This document shows, piece after piece, positions 6,613 through 7,750 of a stretch of 7,750 bases of DNA. The translations under genes and the position numbers were made by a program. Source of the stretch: an uncultured Campylobacter sp. (GTDB taxonomy: Bacteria > Campylobacterota > Campylobacteria > Campylobacterales > Campylobacteraceae); NCBI RefSeq assembly GCF_937997465.1, contig NZ_CALKTQ010000081.1, positions 1-7,750 of the forward strand, in the 5' to 3' direction. The notes under the pieces are model-generated. The model had not been told where the DNA came from and ran no database searches. It was given only the letters and a program-made list of their open reading frames with translations. Within the stretch, counting starts at the first letter, position 1, and each line of letters opens with the position of its first letter.

Positions 6613-7721
6613 TTTTCGTCCGCTTGGATGGCTATAGTTCCGACGGGAACGACAGGCAAGTACTTTTTGTGAAAATCAATGTAGGTCTTTATCGGATCTA
6701 CGTCTTTAAATAGCTGCGGATACAAAGCTTTTGCGATGTATTGCACCATCGCCATATCCGCAAGAGTTCTTGACGCGCCCATGTATAGGCCGTATAGGCG
6801 GTTATTTTTGATGGCCGGAAGCTCTGACCAACCGACACGTTTTTTAAATCCGTCCAGTCTTTTTAACGCTTCGGCTTTATCTATATTTATGCCCATTACC
6901 ATCGCGGTCGGTTCTTTTTTTAGTTCGGTTTCGCGGCCTGTTATCATTATAACGTCGGGTTTTGCGGCTATGACTTGCTCGGCGTTGATGGGTGCCCACT
7001 GCTCGACTAGATCGGCTGCGATATTATCTCCGCCGGCTAAATCTATCAGCGAACCCCACATATCTTTACCGTAGGTTATGCCTATATCCTCAGGACCGCC
7101 GCGGCCGAATTCTATGTAAATTTTAGGCTTAGGCAAATTTGCTTTTGCGATGCGGTCGCCCACTTCTTTTACGGTGTCTTCGTATAGTTTAGAGATCTCG
7201 TCCGCTCTTTTTTCCTCGCCTAAAATTTCGCCTAAAATTTTAGTGCTTTTTACGTGAAGCTCAACCTTCTCGCGGTTATAATCAAGCACGACGATCGGGA
7301 TATTTAGATCGGTTAGAGGCTTTAAATCAGGCTCTAGCACGTTATACTGCCAAGATGCTAGTATTAGCAAATCGGGTTTTAGAGAGATAACTTTTTCTAC
7401 CGAGAACGTACCGACCTCTACCTCGCCGAAGTCCGCAAGCTTATTTAGCTGCGGTAGCGCCTTGCTATATAGATCCCAACTAGCAGGCGTCCAGTCCGTC
7501 CAAACCTCTTTTGAAAAGCCCACAACTTTATCTAAAGCCTTAGTGCCGCCGACGGCTAAAAAGTCGGTGTAGTAAAAACCCAAAGCTATGCGTTTAACGG
7601 GTAAATTTACCTTTACCTCGCGACCCAAGACGTCTTTTATGACCTTAGTTTCGGCCGCCGCTTGGGTTGCCGAAAATACCGCAAAAAGCACCAATAGCGC
7701 TTTTAAAAAAGTTTTTTTCAT
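6609..7721 (-). CDS. Periplasmic metal-chelate binding protein (FecB/BtuF-like, class III)
   Basis: 370 residues. The N-terminus is a Sec signal peptide: MKKTFLK, a hydrophobic core, and a likely cut after SATQAAA (residue 23). There is no lipobox cysteine, so the protein should be free in the periplasm. The mature part has the two-lobe PBP fold: KDVLGREVKV (29-38), VKRIAL (42-47), FSVEKVISLKPDLLILAS (106-123) in the first lobe, a linking helix at about 150-195, then INAEQVIAAKPDVIMITG (245-262) in the second lobe. Glu residues near the start of each of these segments are in place to dock with permease arginines. The C-terminal ALYPQLFKDVDPIKTYIDF resembles the ending of archaeal and deltaproteobacterial iron/corrinoid binding proteins. 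It is longer than typical FepB or BtuF. ATG 7721 has AAGGA 5 nt upstream. It is the first operon gene within the window; upstream genes or control sites are out of view. Confidence 0.92.
   Translation of the reverse strand: MKKTFLKALLVLFAVFSATQAAAETKVIKDVLGREVKVNLPVKRIALGFYYTDFLAVGGTKALDKVVGFSKEVWTDWTPASWDLYSKALPQLNKLADFGEVEVGTFSVEKVISLKPDLLILASWQYNVLEPDLKPLTDLNIPIVVLDYNREKVELHVKSTKILGEILGEEKRADEISKLYEDTVKEVGDRIAKANLPKPKIYIEFGRGGPEDIGITYGKDMWGSLIDLAGGDNIAADLVEQWAPINAEQVIAAKPDVIMITGRETELKKEPTAMVMGINIDKAEALKRLDGFKKRVGWSELPAIKNNRLYGLYMGASRTLADMAMVQYIAKALYPQLFKDVDPIKTYIDFHKKYLPVVPVGTIAIQADEK
7216..7239. repeat. Two-copy 12-bp tandem repeat inside the binding-protein gene
   Basis: TCGCCTAAAATT occurs twice in direct succession (7216-7227 and 7228-7239). 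It keeps the frame and encodes the repeated residues of KILGEILGEE in the linking helix. It may be a small slippage duplication of no functional importance. Confidence 0.6.
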
Positions 7722-7726
7722 ATCGT

Positions 7727-7731
7727 TCCTT
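7727..7731 (-). promoter_or_regulatory. Ribosome binding site of the binding-protein gene
   Basis: Minus-strand AAGGA within AAAAGGAACGATATG, at good spacing before the ATG at 7721. It supports this start. Only 29 bases upstream of the gene are in the window, so no promoter or Fur-type operator can be judged. Confidence 0.75.
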
Positions 7732-7750
7732 TTGTTGAAATAAGAACGCA

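Noticed and set aside
6736..7074. Plus-strand 112-codon open frame.
   Set aside because: Antisense to the conserved binding-protein gene, with no recognisable protein features.
1..7750. A defence system, prophage, CRISPR array, insertion sequence or RNA gene.
   Set aside because: Both strands are almost fully accounted for by recognised genes; there are no spaced direct repeats, transposase-like proteins or terminal inverted repeats, and no tRNA-like cloverleaf was seen in the one real gap (2123-2256).

Overview
The window looks like chromosome of a Campylobacter-type epsilonproteobacterium (Campylobacterota), probably one of the more GC-rich, human-associated species such as the C. rectus/C. 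showae group. The genus call rests on the close match of the CydA and DUF4492 proteins to Campylobacter forms as I remember them, frequent AAATTT/TTTAAA tracts, heavy use of CTA for leucine, and a sigma70 promoter with a good TATAAT but no -35 box. The species-level guess is inference.

Layout. (1) Bases 1-2122, minus strand: a small one-helix membrane protein (DUF4492) followed at once by cydA, the large subunit of a cytochrome bd quinol oxidase. The cydA frame is abnormal. At about codons 476-490 (nt ~480-436) it stops looking like CydA and continues in frame, without a stop, into a MATE-type multidrug efflux protein that runs off the left edge. The CydA C-terminus and cydB, expected next, are absent. 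This is either an in-frame gene fusion or, more likely, a chimeric assembly join; codon use also changes at that point. (2) Bases 2123-2256: a divergent intergenic region with the pyrG promoter and probably the cyd promoter. (3) Bases 2257-3921, plus strand: pyrG (CTP synthase), complete with all catalytic motifs. (4) Bases 3924-3951: a perfect 28-bp palindrome that probably terminates both pyrG and the convergent operon from the right. (5) Bases 3944-7721, minus strand: a tightly packed four-gene operon, in order of transcription: periplasmic binding protein, FecCD-type permease, ABC ATPase, and an ATP-grasp ligase with a GTG start. Junctions are a 4-nt overlap, a 7-nt overlap and a 3-nt gap, so translation is probably coupled throughout.

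How they work together. The first three operon genes form a complete inner-membrane importer for a metal chelate (siderophore-iron, heme, corrinoid or a nickel complex; the sequence does not decide which). The coupled ATP-grasp enzyme resembles the DcsG/RimK-like ligases and may act on a small molecule linked to that import, but this is only a context argument. DUF4492 and CydA belong to the high-affinity terminal oxidase. pyrG is an unrelated housekeeping gene.

I found no tRNA, rRNA, CRISPR array, insertion sequence or defence system. No stretch of more than 300 bases lacks a gene. The points most worth a second look are the CydA-MATE junction and the ATP-grasp gene attached to the importer.
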